Shown here in pieces: positions 1-9,236 of a stretch of 64,000 nt of DNA (positions are counted from its first letter, which is position 1; each line of letters begins with the position of its first letter). The stretch spans positions 1-64,000 of the forward strand of contig NZ_JAQVBV010000024.1 of NCBI RefSeq assembly GCF_028690125.1, given 5' to 3'. The position numbers and the translations under genes are program-made. A model generated the notes under the pieces. It saw nothing but the letters and a program-made list of their open reading frames with translations, made no database searches and was not told the DNA's origin. Origin of the DNA: Bacteroides sp. Its GTDB lineage: Bacteria; Bacteroidota; Bacteroidia; Bacteroidales; Bacteroidaceae.

Positions 1-1
1 A

Positions 2-901
2 GAGAATCTTTCCACCTCCGGGAAAGAAGAACAAGAAGAATCGGCCGGTGCTGTCTGGCAAACCCTATCCGCATTAACAGAAGTAAATCGTCCGGAAGAA
101 ATTGATTGGAAATCAATCCTTTCTATGCAGACCATTGCCTGGAAAACCGGAACCAGCTACGGATTCAGGGATGCGTGGGCAGTAGGTGTTACTCCCCGTT
201 ATGCAGTCGGCGTATGGGTTGGCAATGCAACCGGAGAAGGCAAGCCCGGACTGGTAGGTGCACAAACTGCGGGTCCCGTCTTATTTGATATATTCAACTT
301 CCTCCCCTCTTCGCCGTGGTTCGAACGCCCTACCGGAATCTTTGTTGAAGCAGAGGTATGCAAGCAATCCGGTCATCTGAAAGGAAGGTTCTGTGATGAA
401 ACAGATACTCTCTTGATTCTCCCCGCCGGACTACGGACGGAAGCTTGTCCGTATCACCGCCAAATTACTCTGTCGGCAGACGAAAGTCATCGTGTATATG
501 AAAACTGTACTAATACGGAACTTACTTTTCAGAAATCATGGTTTACCCTTCCTCCTGTTTGGGAGTGGTATTACAAACAACACCATCCGGAATATAAGCC
601 ATTACCTCCCTTCAAAGCCGGTTGTGGAGAAGATGCTTTCCAAACGATGCAGTTTATTTATCCTTCTATGAATGCACGAATCAAACTTCCTAAGCAATTA
701 GACGGTAGCAAAGGATTTATGACTGTAGAATTAGCACATAGCAGTTCCAATGAAACTATCTTCTGGCATCTCGACAATGCCTATCTGACTCAAACACAAG
801 ACTTTCACAAGATTTCAATCCAACCGACTCCGGGCAAACACACACTAACCGCGGTAGATAGTGAGGGGAATACAGTTTCCACAGCTTTCTTCATTGAGTG
901 A
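2..901 (+). CDS. pbpC: Penicillin-binding protein 1C, C-terminal part (partial)
   Basis: The frame is open from the left window edge to TGA at 899-901, so only the C-terminal part is present. The transpeptidase KTG box is visible as KTGTSYGFRDAWAVG near 136-181, a typical PBP1C context that includes the G-V-T-P run. The last ~90 residues form the small beta-rich C-terminal domain found in PBP1C proteins. The family is a bifunctional glycosyltransferase/transpeptidase anchored in the inner membrane that builds peptidoglycan in the periplasm. The glycosyltransferase domain and the active-site SxxK lie left of the window. In Bacteroidota it usually follows an alpha-2-macroglobulin-like gene, which cannot be checked here. 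Confidence 0.9.
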   Translation, partial: ENLSTSGKEEQEESAGAVWQTLSALTEVNRPEEIDWKSILSMQTIAWKTGTSYGFRDAWAVGVTPRYAVGVWVGNATGEGKPGLVGAQTAGPVLFDIFNFLPSSPWFERPTGIFVEAEVCKQSGHLKGRFCDETDTLLILPAGLRTEACPYHRQITLSADESHRVYENCTNTELTFQKSWFTLPPVWEWYYKQHHPEYKPLPPFKAGCGEDAFQTMQFIYPSMNARIKLPKQLDGSKGFMTVELAHSSSNETIFWHLDNAYLTQTQDFHKISIQPTPGKHTLTAVDSEGNTVSTAFFIE

Positions 902-926
902 CTAATAGATTTACTATCTTTGCAAG

Positions 927-2102
927 ATGAAACAGTTATTAAAAGAAAACGGAGGATTGCCGGCATCTATCTTGTGGACACTTGCCATTGTTGCAGGCAT
1001 ATCAGTAGCCAATCTCTATTATAACCAACCTTTACTAAATATGATACGTCAGGAATTAGGCGTATCGGAATTTCAGACTAACCTGATTGCAATGGTAACA
1101 CAAATAGGTTATGCAGTGGGACTTTTATTTATCATTCCTCTCGCTGATTTATACCAACGCAAGAAGATTATTCTTACTAATTTTGCAATTCTTATTCTAT
1201 CACTATTATCCATTGCCTTAGGAAACAATATTCACCTGATCCTCATAGCTTCCTTCTTTACAGGCATCTGTTCAGTGATACCCCAGATATTCATACCGAT
1301 TGCTTCCCAATTTTCCAAACCGGAGAATAAAGGCAGAAACGTAGGAATAGTTGTTTCAGGACTTTTAACCGGGATTCTTGCCTCGCGTGTTATCAGTGGA
1401 TTTATAGGTGAACTGTTTGGTTGGCGGGAAATGTATCACATAGCCGCCGGCATGATGCTTGTATGTGCAATCATTGTATTAAAAATTCTTCCGGACATTC
1501 AGCCTAATTTCAAAGGAAAGTATAGCGATCTGATGAAATCTCTGCTCTCCTTACTCAAAGAATTCCCCCAACTACGTATTTATTCTATACGTGCCGCGCT
1601 TAACTTCGGTTCTTTTCTCGCTATGTGGTCCTGCCTGGCCTTCAAAATGGGAAGAGCACCTTTTTTTGCCAATAGTGATGTTATCGGGTTATTAGGTCTT
1701 TGTGGAATTGCAGGTGCCTTAACAGCCTCTTTCGTCGGAAAATATGTCAAACGAGTAGGTGTACGCCGATTCAATCTTATAGGTTGTGGACTGATCCTAT
1801 TTTCCTGGTTATTATTCTTTGTCGGAGAAAACAGTTATATAGGCATTATAACAGGAATTATTGTTATTGATATAGGTATGCAATGCATCCAGCTCAGTAA
1901 CCAAACAAGTATTTTCGAGCTTAACCCTCGCGCTTCCAATCGTATAAATACAATTTTTATGACTACGTACTTTATCGGAGGTGCAACGGGAACATTTTTA
2001 GCAGGAACATTTTGGCAGTTCTATGGCTGGCACGGTGTTATTGGTGTCGGAGCTTGCCTTACTTGTACCTCACTACTAATTACGATTTTATCAAAAAAGT
2101 GA
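927..2102 (+). CDS. MFS transporter (12-TM efflux type)
   Basis: A 391-residue hydrophobic protein with about twelve membrane segments. The loop between TM2 and TM3 carries the MFS signature as PLADLYQRKK, and a long middle loop splits the two six-helix halves. Proteins like this are inner-membrane proton-coupled exporters. The substrate cannot be read from sequence. A perfect -7 box (TATCTTTG, 915-922) ends only 4 nt before the ATG, so either the transcript has almost no leader or this match is fortuitous. The next methionine is deep in TM1, so ATG 927 is retained. The gene starts 25 nt after pbpC. Confidence 0.85.
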   Translation: MKQLLKENGGLPASILWTLAIVAGISVANLYYNQPLLNMIRQELGVSEFQTNLIAMVTQIGYAVGLLFIIPLADLYQRKKIILTNFAILILSLLSIALGNNIHLILIASFFTGICSVIPQIFIPIASQFSKPENKGRNVGIVVSGLLTGILASRVISGFIGELFGWREMYHIAAGMMLVCAIIVLKILPDIQPNFKGKYSDLMKSLLSLLKEFPQLRIYSIRAALNFGSFLAMWSCLAFKMGRAPFFANSDVIGLLGLCGIAGALTASFVGKYVKRVGVRRFNLIGCGLILFSWLLFFVGENSYIGIITGIIVIDIGMQCIQLSNQTSIFELNPRASNRINTIFMTTYFIGGATGTFLAGTFWQFYGWHGVIGVGACLTCTSLLITILSKK

Positions 2103-2152
2103 CGCAACAAAACAGACGATAAAACCGTTTAATAAAAAAATAAAAGTAAGCT

Positions 2153-2587
2153 ATGAAATACGGAGTAAATAGACAGTTCTTACTTATCACAGCAGGCATC
2201 GTTTGGGTGATAGCCGGTGCTAATATTTTGCGAATAGGCATTTTCACCTGGACACACAGTTCGCAGGATTGGATGTTCAAAATAGGTGAAGCAACAATTG
2301 TTTTCTTATTATTCTTCGTATTAATCTTTAAAAGACTCTATTATAAACATACCCGTCGGATAGAAGGAAAGAAAGAAGACAAAAACTGTCCTTTTTCTTT
2401 TTTCGATGTAAAAAGCTGGATAATTATGGTATTCATGATTTCATTAGGGATTACCATCCGTAGTTTTCATTTATTGCCTGATAGTTTCATATCTGTCTTT
2501 TATACCGGATTATCCATAGCATTGATCTTGACAGGAATACTCTTCATACGCTATTGGTGGCTAAAACGTAAAATATTACAAAACTAA
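2153..2587 (+). CDS. Small four-helix membrane protein, unknown function
   Basis: A 144-residue protein with four predicted membrane helices in two pairs (residues ~7-28, 44-64, 82-103, 113-135), separated by a basic, lysine- and arginine-rich loop (RRIEGKKEDK). I do not recognise a named family. It sits 50 nt after the MFS gene and 6 nt before the VIT1-like gene, so it probably shares a transcript with the latter. The placement next to a metal transporter could mean a role in membrane metal handling, but that is only inference. Confidence 0.65.
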   Translation: MKYGVNRQFLLITAGIVWVIAGANILRIGIFTWTHSSQDWMFKIGEATIVFLLFFVLIFKRLYYKHTRRIEGKKEDKNCPFSFFDVKSWIIMVFMISLGITIRSFHLLPDSFISVFYTGLSIALILTGILFIRYWWLKRKILQN

Positions 2588-2593
2588 ATAATA

Positions 2594-3472
2594 ATGGAAA
2601 TGAATGTATCCAAACAAGACATTGAAAAGTTTATCCGTTTTCAACGAAATGAAATCACAGAAAGCATTGTATATGAACGACTGGCTTCCATCGAAAAAGA
2701 TGAAAATAATCGCAAAGTACTGCACCAAATAGCAACTGAAGAAAAATCACATTATGCAATCCTAAAGAAATATACAGGACAAGATATTACTCCCGACCGT
2801 AAGCGCATTGCCCGATTTTATTTTCTGGCACATATATTTGGCATTACATTCACCATTAAGTTAATGGAATCGAGCGAACAGAATGCTCATCATAATTACG
2901 AAAAATACACAAACTTCCCGGACTTGCAACGTCTTGCCCGTGACGAAGAAGTACACGAGCAGAGATTAATCGAACTAATTAATGAAGAACGGCTCGAATA
3001 TATGGGTTCTGTCGTATTAGGTCTGAATGACGCATTGGTTGAATTTACGGGTGCGTTAGCCGGATTCACATTAGCATTAAGTGATCACAGATTAATTGCA
3101 CTGACGGGTAGCATCACAGGCATTGCCGCTGCTTTATCCATGGCGTCATCCGAATATCTTTCCACTAAATCCGAAGGAGATATAAAAAAACGACCGGTAA
3201 AAGCAGCAGTATATACGGGCATTGCTTATTTGATAACTGTAGCAGCTTTAGTTGCACCTTTTATACTTATCAGCAATGTTATTTTGGCATTAGGGGTGAT
3301 GCTCACAATGGCACTTATCATCATTGCATTGTTTAATTACTATTATTCAGTGGCACGTGGTGAAAGCTTCCGAAAGCGTTTCACCGAAATGGCAGTGCTA
3401 AGTTTTAGTGTTGCGGGTGTCAGTTTCCTGATTGGCTATGCTTTAAAGACTTTTACCGGCATAGAAGCTTAA
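2594..3472 (+). CDS. Ferritin-like domain fused to VIT1/CCC1-type iron or manganese transporter
   Basis: Residues ~1-105 form a rubrerythrin/ferritin-like helical domain with glutamate and histidine metal-ligand motifs (EEKSHYAIL, DEEVHEQRL). Residues ~120-292 are a VIT1/CCC1 membrane domain with the hallmark SMASSEYLS and about five membrane helices. In related membrane-bound ferritin proteins the cytoplasmic domain binds iron and the VIT domain exports Fe2+ or Mn2+. ATG 2594 is 6 nt after the preceding gene; ATG 2600 is an alternative start that loses two residues. Family assignment is firm; the metal transported is inferred. Confidence 0.85.
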   Translation: MEMNVSKQDIEKFIRFQRNEITESIVYERLASIEKDENNRKVLHQIATEEKSHYAILKKYTGQDITPDRKRIARFYFLAHIFGITFTIKLMESSEQNAHHNYEKYTNFPDLQRLARDEEVHEQRLIELINEERLEYMGSVVLGLNDALVEFTGALAGFTLALSDHRLIALTGSITGIAAALSMASSEYLSTKSEGDIKKRPVKAAVYTGIAYLITVAALVAPFILISNVILALGVMLTMALIIIALFNYYYSVARGESFRKRFTEMAVLSFSVAGVSFLIGYALKTFTGIEA

Positions 3473-3542
3473 CCTACAATTTACCTTACTTGCATTCTAT
3501 AATTTAAAGACTATTTCAAATATAAGACGATATAAAATTAGA

Positions 3543-4970
3543 ATGAATAAAATTCCTTCCCCGCTTGTTTCATTGTTACCAATCATCGTTCTGGTAATAT
3601 TGTTGTTTGCCACCATCCACACATTCGGCAGTGATGCCTTAAATGGTGGAAGTCAAATATCGCTGCTAACCACTACAGCTGTTTGTGTACTCATTGGTAT
3701 GTCTATTTACAAAATTCCCTGGAAAGATTATGAACTAGCCATTACAAACAACATTGCCGGAGTTGGAACAGCTATCATTATTCTACTAATTATTGGAGCT
3801 TTGAGCGGAATCTGGATGATCAGCGGAGTGGTGCCTACATTAATCTATTACGGTATGCAAATCATACATCCCAGCTTCTTTCTGGCTTCTACCTGTGTCA
3901 TCTGTATTCTTATATCAGTTATGACCGGAAGTTCGTGGACTACGATTGCCACTATCGGTATTGCATTAATGGGGATTGGAAAAGCCCAAGGGTTTGAAGA
4001 GGGATGGATAGCCGGAGCAATTATCTCCGGTGCTTATTTTGGTGATAAAGTTTCTCCTTTATCAGAGACCACCATATTAGCCGCATCCGTCACCGACACA
4101 CCCCTTTTCCGTCATATCCGGTATATGATGATCACAACGGTTCCTTCCATCACCATCACTTTAATTATATTCACGGTAGCAGGTTTCTCTCACGATGCAG
4201 GCAACTCCCAACACGTCGCAGAAGTAGCAGCCGCACTGAAAGAAAAGTTTCTGATTACTCCTTGGTTGCTCATTGTTCCGGTGGTAACGGGGATTTTAAT
4301 TGCCCGTAAGGTTCCTTCCATCATCACTTTGTTCTTATCAACCTTACTAGCAGGTATTTTTGCTCTGATTCTCCAACCCGATTTATTGCAAGAGATTGCA
4401 GGAACTACCGCATCCAATTTTGAATCCTTATTCAAAGGATTGATGATGACCATCTACGGAAAAACAAGTTTGCAAACAGACAATGTCATCTTGTCTGATT
4501 TAATTGCTACACGCGGTATGTCCGGAATGATGAATACCGTTTGGTTGATTTTGTGTGCCATGTGTTTTGGTGGAGCAATGACAGCCAGTGGAATGTTAGG
4601 GAGCATCACTTCGCTTTTCGTCCGGTTCATGAAAAAAACCGTCGGCGTAGTAGGTGCAACTGTTTGCTCCGGTCTTTTCCTGAATATGGCAACTGCCGAC
4701 CAATACATCAGTATTATTCTCACAGGAAACTTATTCCGCAATATATATTATAAAAAAGGATACGAAAGCTGTTTGTTAAGTCGGACTACCGAAGATTCAG
4801 TAACTGTGACATCCGTATTGATTCCCTGGAACAGTTGTGGGATGACGCAAGCCACTATTTTGAGTGTCCCTACAATCGTGTATCTTCCATATTGTTTTTT
4901 CAACATTATCAGCCCGTTAATGAGTATTGCTATCGCTGCAATCGGATATAAAATTGCACGACGTTCGTGA
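3543..4970 (+). CDS. nhaC: Na+/H+ antiporter NhaC family
   Basis: A 475-residue polytopic protein with the NhaC pattern. TGSSWTTIATIG and GAIISGAYFGDKVSPLSETT are typical of the ion-path helices, and a second half repeats the topology with an ATADQYIS run. It would exchange cytoplasmic Na+ for H+ across the inner membrane. Its length fits the family. It has a 70 nt upstream gap and is probably its own transcript. Some family members exchange malate/lactate or other ions, so specificity is inferred. Confidence 0.9.
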   Translation: MNKIPSPLVSLLPIIVLVILLFATIHTFGSDALNGGSQISLLTTTAVCVLIGMSIYKIPWKDYELAITNNIAGVGTAIIILLIIGALSGIWMISGVVPTLIYYGMQIIHPSFFLASTCVICILISVMTGSSWTTIATIGIALMGIGKAQGFEEGWIAGAIISGAYFGDKVSPLSETTILAASVTDTPLFRHIRYMMITTVPSITITLIIFTVAGFSHDAGNSQHVAEVAAALKEKFLITPWLLIVPVVTGILIARKVPSIITLFLSTLLAGIFALILQPDLLQEIAGTTASNFESLFKGLMMTIYGKTSLQTDNVILSDLIATRGMSGMMNTVWLILCAMCFGGAMTASGMLGSITSLFVRFMKKTVGVVGATVCSGLFLNMATADQYISIILTGNLFRNIYYKKGYESCLLSRTTEDSVTVTSVLIPWNSCGMTQATILSVPTIVYLPYCFFNIISPLMSIAIAAIGYKIARRS

Positions 4971-5036
4971 ACAATCTGACATACACTTTGTTTTGCAATA
5001 AACGGACAACGTATTAAACCTAAACAAAAAAAAGTT

Positions 5037-5624
5037 ATGAAAAAGTTTATTGCATTATTAGCATTAGTATTAGTTAGTGCAAGCACAATGATGTATGCAC
5101 AAAGTGACGCAGCCGCACGCCGCGCAGAAAGAAAAGCTCAAAGAGACGCTGAAAGAGCAAAACTCCGCGCTGAAGAACAAGTACAGGATATGGCTTCTTA
5201 TCAAGAGGCTATACAGGCTTTAAAAAACAAACAATTCGTTATGGAAGCCAATCAGGTTGTTTTCAGAAATGGTATGACTGCTTTTGTTACTCCAAACACC
5301 AACTTTGTGTTGATGAATGGTACGAAAGCTACTGTACAAACAGCTTTCAACACTTCTTATCCTGGCCCTAACGGTATTGGTGGTGTAACAGTAGACGGTA
5401 ACGCAGCAGATATGAAGATGAATGTTGATAGTAAAGGAAATGTATTCTGTTCATTCAATGTTCAAGGCATCGGCATCTCAGCTCAAGTATTCATTAACAT
5501 GAGTAGTGGCAGCAACAATGCTTCCGTTACAATCAGCCCTAACTTCAATAGTAATAATCTGACATTGAACGGAAACATTATTCCTTTGAACCAATCCAAT
5601 ATCTTCAAAGGACGCTCTTGGTAA
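5037..5624 (+). CDS. DUF4251 secreted protein
   Basis: A 195-residue protein with an N-terminal signal peptide (residues 1-21, ending MYAQ). A charged Ala/Arg/Lys/Glu-rich linker (~22-45) follows, then a beta-rich domain with the DUF4251 pattern (FVMEANQVVFRNG, then alternating strands and a conserved Asn/Ile-rich end). DUF4251 proteins are common in Bacteroidetes and probably act in the periplasm or at the outer membrane; no biochemical role is known to me. The 66 nt upstream is AT-rich. Confidence 0.8.
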   Translation: MKKFIALLALVLVSASTMMYAQSDAAARRAERKAQRDAERAKLRAEEQVQDMASYQEAIQALKNKQFVMEANQVVFRNGMTAFVTPNTNFVLMNGTKATVQTAFNTSYPGPNGIGGVTVDGNAADMKMNVDSKGNVFCSFNVQGIGISAQVFINMSSGSNNASVTISPNFNSNNLTLNGNIIPLNQSNIFKGRSW

Positions 5625-5674
5625 TCCGAGTATAAGAATCTTAAAATAACTCCGCTGCAAATCACGCAAAATGC

Positions 5675-5682
5675 GTACATTT
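5675..5682 (+). promoter_or_regulatory. Bacteroides -7 box for the LuxR-type gene
   Basis: TACATTTG matches the Bacteroides TAnnTTTG -7 consensus. Transcription would begin near 5689, which excludes the longer start at 5671 and supports ATG 5713. Confidence 0.6.
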
Positions 5683-5712
5683 GTAGCGGAGTTTTTAATT
5701 TACTTGATTCCT

Positions 5713-6369
5713 ATGAGAGAATTTATCATTGCAGACAACCAAGATATCAGTAAGGCGGGAATGATGTTCCTGTTAAGCAAACAAAAGGATGTATTCACCC
5801 TTTTAGAAGCTGACAATAAAGTTGAGCTGATTCAGCAATTACGGTTGCATCCGCAAGCAGTGGTTATTCTGGACTATACTCTATTCGATTTTGCCGGAGC
5901 AGATGAATTAATTGTTTTACAGGAACGCTTCAAAGAAACTGACTGGATTCTATTTTCGGATGAGTTAAGCATAAACTTTCTGCGCCAAGTGCTATTCAGC
6001 AGCATGGCTTTCGGAGTCATAATGAAGGATAACTCTAAAGAAGAGATCATGACCGCCATCCAGTGTGCTACGCGTAAACAGCGGTATATCTGCAATCATG
6101 TCAGCAACCTGCTGCTGTCGGGCAATAGCTTCCCTGCTACAAACTCTGTGGAAGATCATCTGCTGACGCAAACAGAAAAGAATATTCTGAAAGAAATAGC
6201 ACTGGGGAAAACGACTAAAGAAATTGCAGCAGAAAAGAATCTTAGTTTCCATACAATCAATAGTCATCGAAAAAACATCTTTCGGAAGTTAGGCGTGAAT
6301 AATGTACACGAAGCTACCAAATATGCAATGCGGGCAGGCATCGTAGACTTAGCAGAGTATTATATTTAG
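5713..6369 (+). CDS. LuxR-family response regulator
   Basis: A 218-residue protein beginning MREFIIADNQDISKAG, a receiver-like first strand with acidic D8/D11. The presumed phosphoacceptor is in the third strand (VVILDYTLFDF). The C-terminal ~65 residues are a LuxR/NarL helix-turn-helix (LTQTEKNILKEIALGKTTKEIAAE, then SFHTINSHRKNIFRKLGV). It probably binds DNA as a dimer when phosphorylated. No histidine kinase is adjacent, so it may be an orphan regulator. The start is set by the promoter at 5675-5682. Confidence 0.85.
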   Translation: MREFIIADNQDISKAGMMFLLSKQKDVFTLLEADNKVELIQQLRLHPQAVVILDYTLFDFAGADELIVLQERFKETDWILFSDELSINFLRQVLFSSMAFGVIMKDNSKEEIMTAIQCATRKQRYICNHVSNLLLSGNSFPATNSVEDHLLTQTEKNILKEIALGKTTKEIAAEKNLSFHTINSHRKNIFRKLGVNNVHEATKYAMRAGIVDLAEYYI

Positions 6370-7108
6370 TACTGAAGGAGCAGCTTCTTTTCCATGCTCT
6401 TGGATGACACAGACTGATAATCCCTTTGAAAAATAATAGAATGTAATGATGCACAAGTATTTATAATGTATTTAACTTGGGTTCTAGACAACTTTAAAAT
6501 GGAATAAAAACTATATCTTTGGTTCAAACTCAACACTAATGGGAACATTTTGGGTTAAGAAAGTGTATGCCGTAAGGCCTCCGACTAAGTTTAAAACAAA
6601 GCTTACAAATAGTCTATAACGTGACTACTCAAACTAACATATATTTTTCAGTCATAATTGTTCATTTTGATAATCGCACTTTTTCTGAATATAATTCTTT
6701 TATTATGAGTTACATATCATTCTTTTATATTTTTCAATTACCGTAACCAAATGTATCTCATTAAAAAAAGTTTATTGAACAAAATCTCAGAGATGTATCC
6801 TTTATGGACCCAAACATTCCCCATTACTTCTTTTAATCAATTACAGGATGCTAAAGGTTCTTGATTTAATCATCCACATTTCCAGGAATGATGATAAAAG
6901 AATAAAGGAAAAGACAGCAATTGGGCTGCTTTTATTTGATGTGATGTTATCATAATACAATGTTTTTATTTTCATTTAATAAAAAACTATATTGATCGTT
7001 TGCTCTCCACTGTACACATATCTATTTTTTGAACCATAGAAAAACGGATATGGCAAAACGACTAAGGTAATAAGAGTAGGAGAATATCACAACTACGTTC
7101 TTCTACAT
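6370..7108. other. AT-rich gene-poor stretch
   Basis: Apart from the transposase remnant at 6511-6625, no convincing coding frame, RNA gene or terminator is visible. The stretch is richer in A and T than the flanks and has stops in all frames, which fits decayed mobile DNA. Confidence 0.5.
6511..6625 (-). pseudogene. C-terminal remnant of an IS transposase
   Basis: Read on the minus strand down to TAG at 6511-6513, about 37 codons are open, including LFVSFVLNLVGGLTAYTF. This hydrophobic VLNLxGGLxAY run looks like the extreme C-terminus of Bacteroides DDE transposases. Upstream on that strand, stop codons appear at once, so the rest of the gene is lost. No terminal inverted repeats were identified. 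Moderate to low certainty: a homology search is needed. Confidence 0.35.
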
Positions 7109-7444
7109 TTAGAATCTATCTTCACAGTGCTCCACTATTTTGTATCGTTCAATAAATCCATTTTGAAAAACCTTGATAGAAGTATTATGCATTTTTATCC
7201 AGTTATCTTTATCTAATATTTCTTACTCTTTGCCTGTAAATTTCAAGTTTATAGAAGCAGACATAGAGAAAGTATAATTTACTAAAATATGATTAAAAGT
7301 CAGTTCTGATTCATTTTCATCTCTTTCTTCTGAATATACCAAATACTGCAAAATGAATATTACACGCATTCTTGGTCCTATATCTTTGAAATCCTTTAGA
7401 TCTTCATTTAACAATTTGAGAATTTGAAAAATATGTGGAATCAT
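7109..7444 (-). pseudogene. Broken small gene divergent from the MACPF gene
   Basis: From ATG at 7444 the frame runs 73 codons to an in-frame TAA (7223-7225) and then stays open for 37 more codons to TAA at 7109-7111. The total of about 110 residues has uninterrupted protein-like composition on both sides of the stop (MIPHIFQILKLLNEDLKDF, then ILDKDNWIKMHN). This is best explained as a small gene split by a nonsense mutation, though chance AT-rich open frames cannot be excluded. It is transcribed away from the MACPF gene, sharing a 126 nt spacer. No family is recognised. Confidence 0.35.
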
Positions 7445-7533
7445 TTAAGAAATAATCTAGTTAATTTTATAATAGAAAAAATATAAATATTAATATATTT
7501 ATGTACATTCTTTTTTTAATAAAAAAAAATATT

Positions 7534-7541
7534 TATATTTG
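7534..7541 (+). promoter_or_regulatory. -7 box of the MACPF gene
   Basis: TATATTTG is an exact TAnnTTTG match. The start site would be near 7547-7550, which rules out initiation at ATG 7547 and supports ATG 7571. Confidence 0.6.
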
Positions 7542-7570
7542 CAATATTGTTAAACTTTAAAACTATTATT

Positions 7571-9049
7571 ATGAAGAAAATTTATTTCCTATTAATTGTT
7601 ATTGCTATTTTTCAGGCATGTACTTCAGATATAGACGAGGTTATACCGCCTGATGTTGGTACAAATAGAACCACCATCAGGCAAGCAGCAGATGGTAAGT
7701 ATGACTTACTTGGTTTTAGTTATGATATCACTGGCGATTATTTACATGTAGATAATGCAAAAAAAATGGTTGTAGATGTCAAATCTTTTATTGAAGACAT
7801 AAATAATAAAGATCGTTTTTACAACCCAGCAACAATAATTGCAAATGAAGAATTCTACGCAGGTGCAAACATCGAAGAATTTCTACAAGAAATAAAAGAT
7901 AAAAGAATAACGGAAGGATCTAGTAGTTTTAAAATAGGACCACTATCATTATCTGGCAGTGCTAAAGTAACAAAAGAAAAAAATGAGCGATATTCATATT
8001 CAAACAAATACTCATTTGCTCGTGTGGATATCATAAAAAGGATAAAGAGACTTTATTTAGATATTGTGGACCCTAATGATCTAAAGCCTTATTTGTCACC
8101 TGCATTTATTAATAATTTAAATACAATGACACCTAAACAGTTTGTCGAAGAATATGGAACACACGTATTACTCGACATATCTATTGGTGGTCGTTTACAG
8201 TTTAATTATAGATCTGTAATAACAGAAACTGACGACAACACTGAAAAGAAAAAAATAGTAGAAGCAGGGGCAAAAACTAGTATAGGAGTCTTTGGTGCTA
8301 ACGGAAGTAGTTCACATGAAACAACAGAAATCAAAAATCTAAATAAGAGAAATTCGAACTGGGATATTCAAATTAGTTATCATGGAGGAACTAATAGTGG
8401 ACTTAATTATTCGTTAAATTCAAATGAAGGACTAACAAGTATACAATTTAACAAGACTCAATGGGAAGAATCAGTAAATGATAAAAATGCAGCATTAGTG
8501 GATATTAATTGGAATAAAACATTTCCTATATACGAGTTTATATCAGATGCTACTAAAAAACAACAAATAAAAAAAGCAGTTGAAAATTATTTAGAAGGTA
8601 AAAAACTTCAAACAATGAATCTTGTTCCGATGTATGCATTATTTGATATAAATGTCCATGATTGCCTTTACACAACAAGCTTGAAAGAATATCTTAATTA
8701 TTCGACTAACAATGTATTAAAACACGGCGTTTGGTTTTATGTACATAAAAATCAAGAACCAAATACTATTCCAATCTATAGAGTTTATGATGTTAATGGA
8801 CACGACCATATATATATAGTTAAAGGTGGAGAAGCTGAACTTAATCAATACTTACCATGGACACAATATGAAGGAATTGAGGGATATGTATATAGTCCTT
8901 ATCAAACTCCACCTGCTGGTACAATACCTGTTCATGGCTTTTTTCACGAACAAACTCTAAACTGTATCCTTATAACAGATGAAAAAGAGATACCTAACTA
9001 TTCCGGGTGTAAATACAACGGTATTTTATTTTATGCATATCCGAAGTAG
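7571..9049 (+). CDS. MACPF-domain lipoprotein with C-terminal DUF5648-like region
   Basis: A 492-residue protein with a lipoprotein signal (MKKIYFLLIVIAIFQAC, Cys17). Residues ~40-340 match the membrane-attack-complex/perforin fold: the signature FVEEYGTHVLLDISIGG (Y195-G-T-H198), followed by a Gly/Ser-rich hairpin and amphipathic stretches. Residues ~350-492 contain repeated units of the type PIYRVYDVNGHDHIY ... YEGIEGYVYSP, similar to DUF5648 beta repeats that often bind sugars. Bacteroides MACPF proteins include secreted antimicrobial toxins (the BSAP family) that kill sibling strains, as well as non-toxic members. Base composition is strongly AT-biased, and the gene stands alone in a 3.5 kb gene-poor island, which suggests acquisition by transfer. 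Toxin function is inferred. Confidence 0.8.
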   Translation: MKKIYFLLIVIAIFQACTSDIDEVIPPDVGTNRTTIRQAADGKYDLLGFSYDITGDYLHVDNAKKMVVDVKSFIEDINNKDRFYNPATIIANEEFYAGANIEEFLQEIKDKRITEGSSSFKIGPLSLSGSAKVTKEKNERYSYSNKYSFARVDIIKRIKRLYLDIVDPNDLKPYLSPAFINNLNTMTPKQFVEEYGTHVLLDISIGGRLQFNYRSVITETDDNTEKKKIVEAGAKTSIGVFGANGSSSHETTEIKNLNKRNSNWDIQISYHGGTNSGLNYSLNSNEGLTSIQFNKTQWEESVNDKNAALVDINWNKTFPIYEFISDATKKQQIKKAVENYLEGKKLQTMNLVPMYALFDINVHDCLYTTSLKEYLNYSTNNVLKHGVWFYVHKNQEPNTIPIYRVYDVNGHDHIYIVKGGEAELNQYLPWTQYEGIEGYVYSPYQTPPAGTIPVHGFFHEQTLNCILITDEKEIPNYSGCKYNGILFYAYPK

Positions 9050-9198
9050 ATAAAAATAAAAAAAGAAGAATTCTCATTGAATCTTTTTATTCTTGTGGAA
9101 GTAATAATGAAAAGAAGTTTTGAAACGCATTGAAGGAAATAAGAGAAATGATTTATCAAACATCTCTTAGACTCAGTTAAAATTCTTATTAGACACAT

Positions 9199-9236
9199 AG
9201 CCCCGCATTTGACATAAACTGCGGGGCTTTTATTTT
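9199..9236 (+). terminator. Intrinsic terminator downstream of the MACPF gene
   Basis: AGCCCCGCA (9199-9207) pairs with TGCGGGGCT (9220-9228) and is followed by a T-rich tail. It lies 150 nt after the MACPF stop and faces the plus strand. Confidence 0.75.

Noticed and set aside
915..922. Promoter of the MFS gene
   Set aside because: The TATCTTTG box ends only 4 nt before the ATG, which would place the start inside the codon region; it may be fortuitous, so it is not listed as a feature.
6539..6619. A 26-codon plus-strand frame (MGTFWVKKVYAV...) preceded by a TATCTTTG box at 6514-6521
   Set aside because: It lies antisense to a stretch that reads better as a transposase C-terminus on the minus strand; no ribosome site or conservation can be shown.
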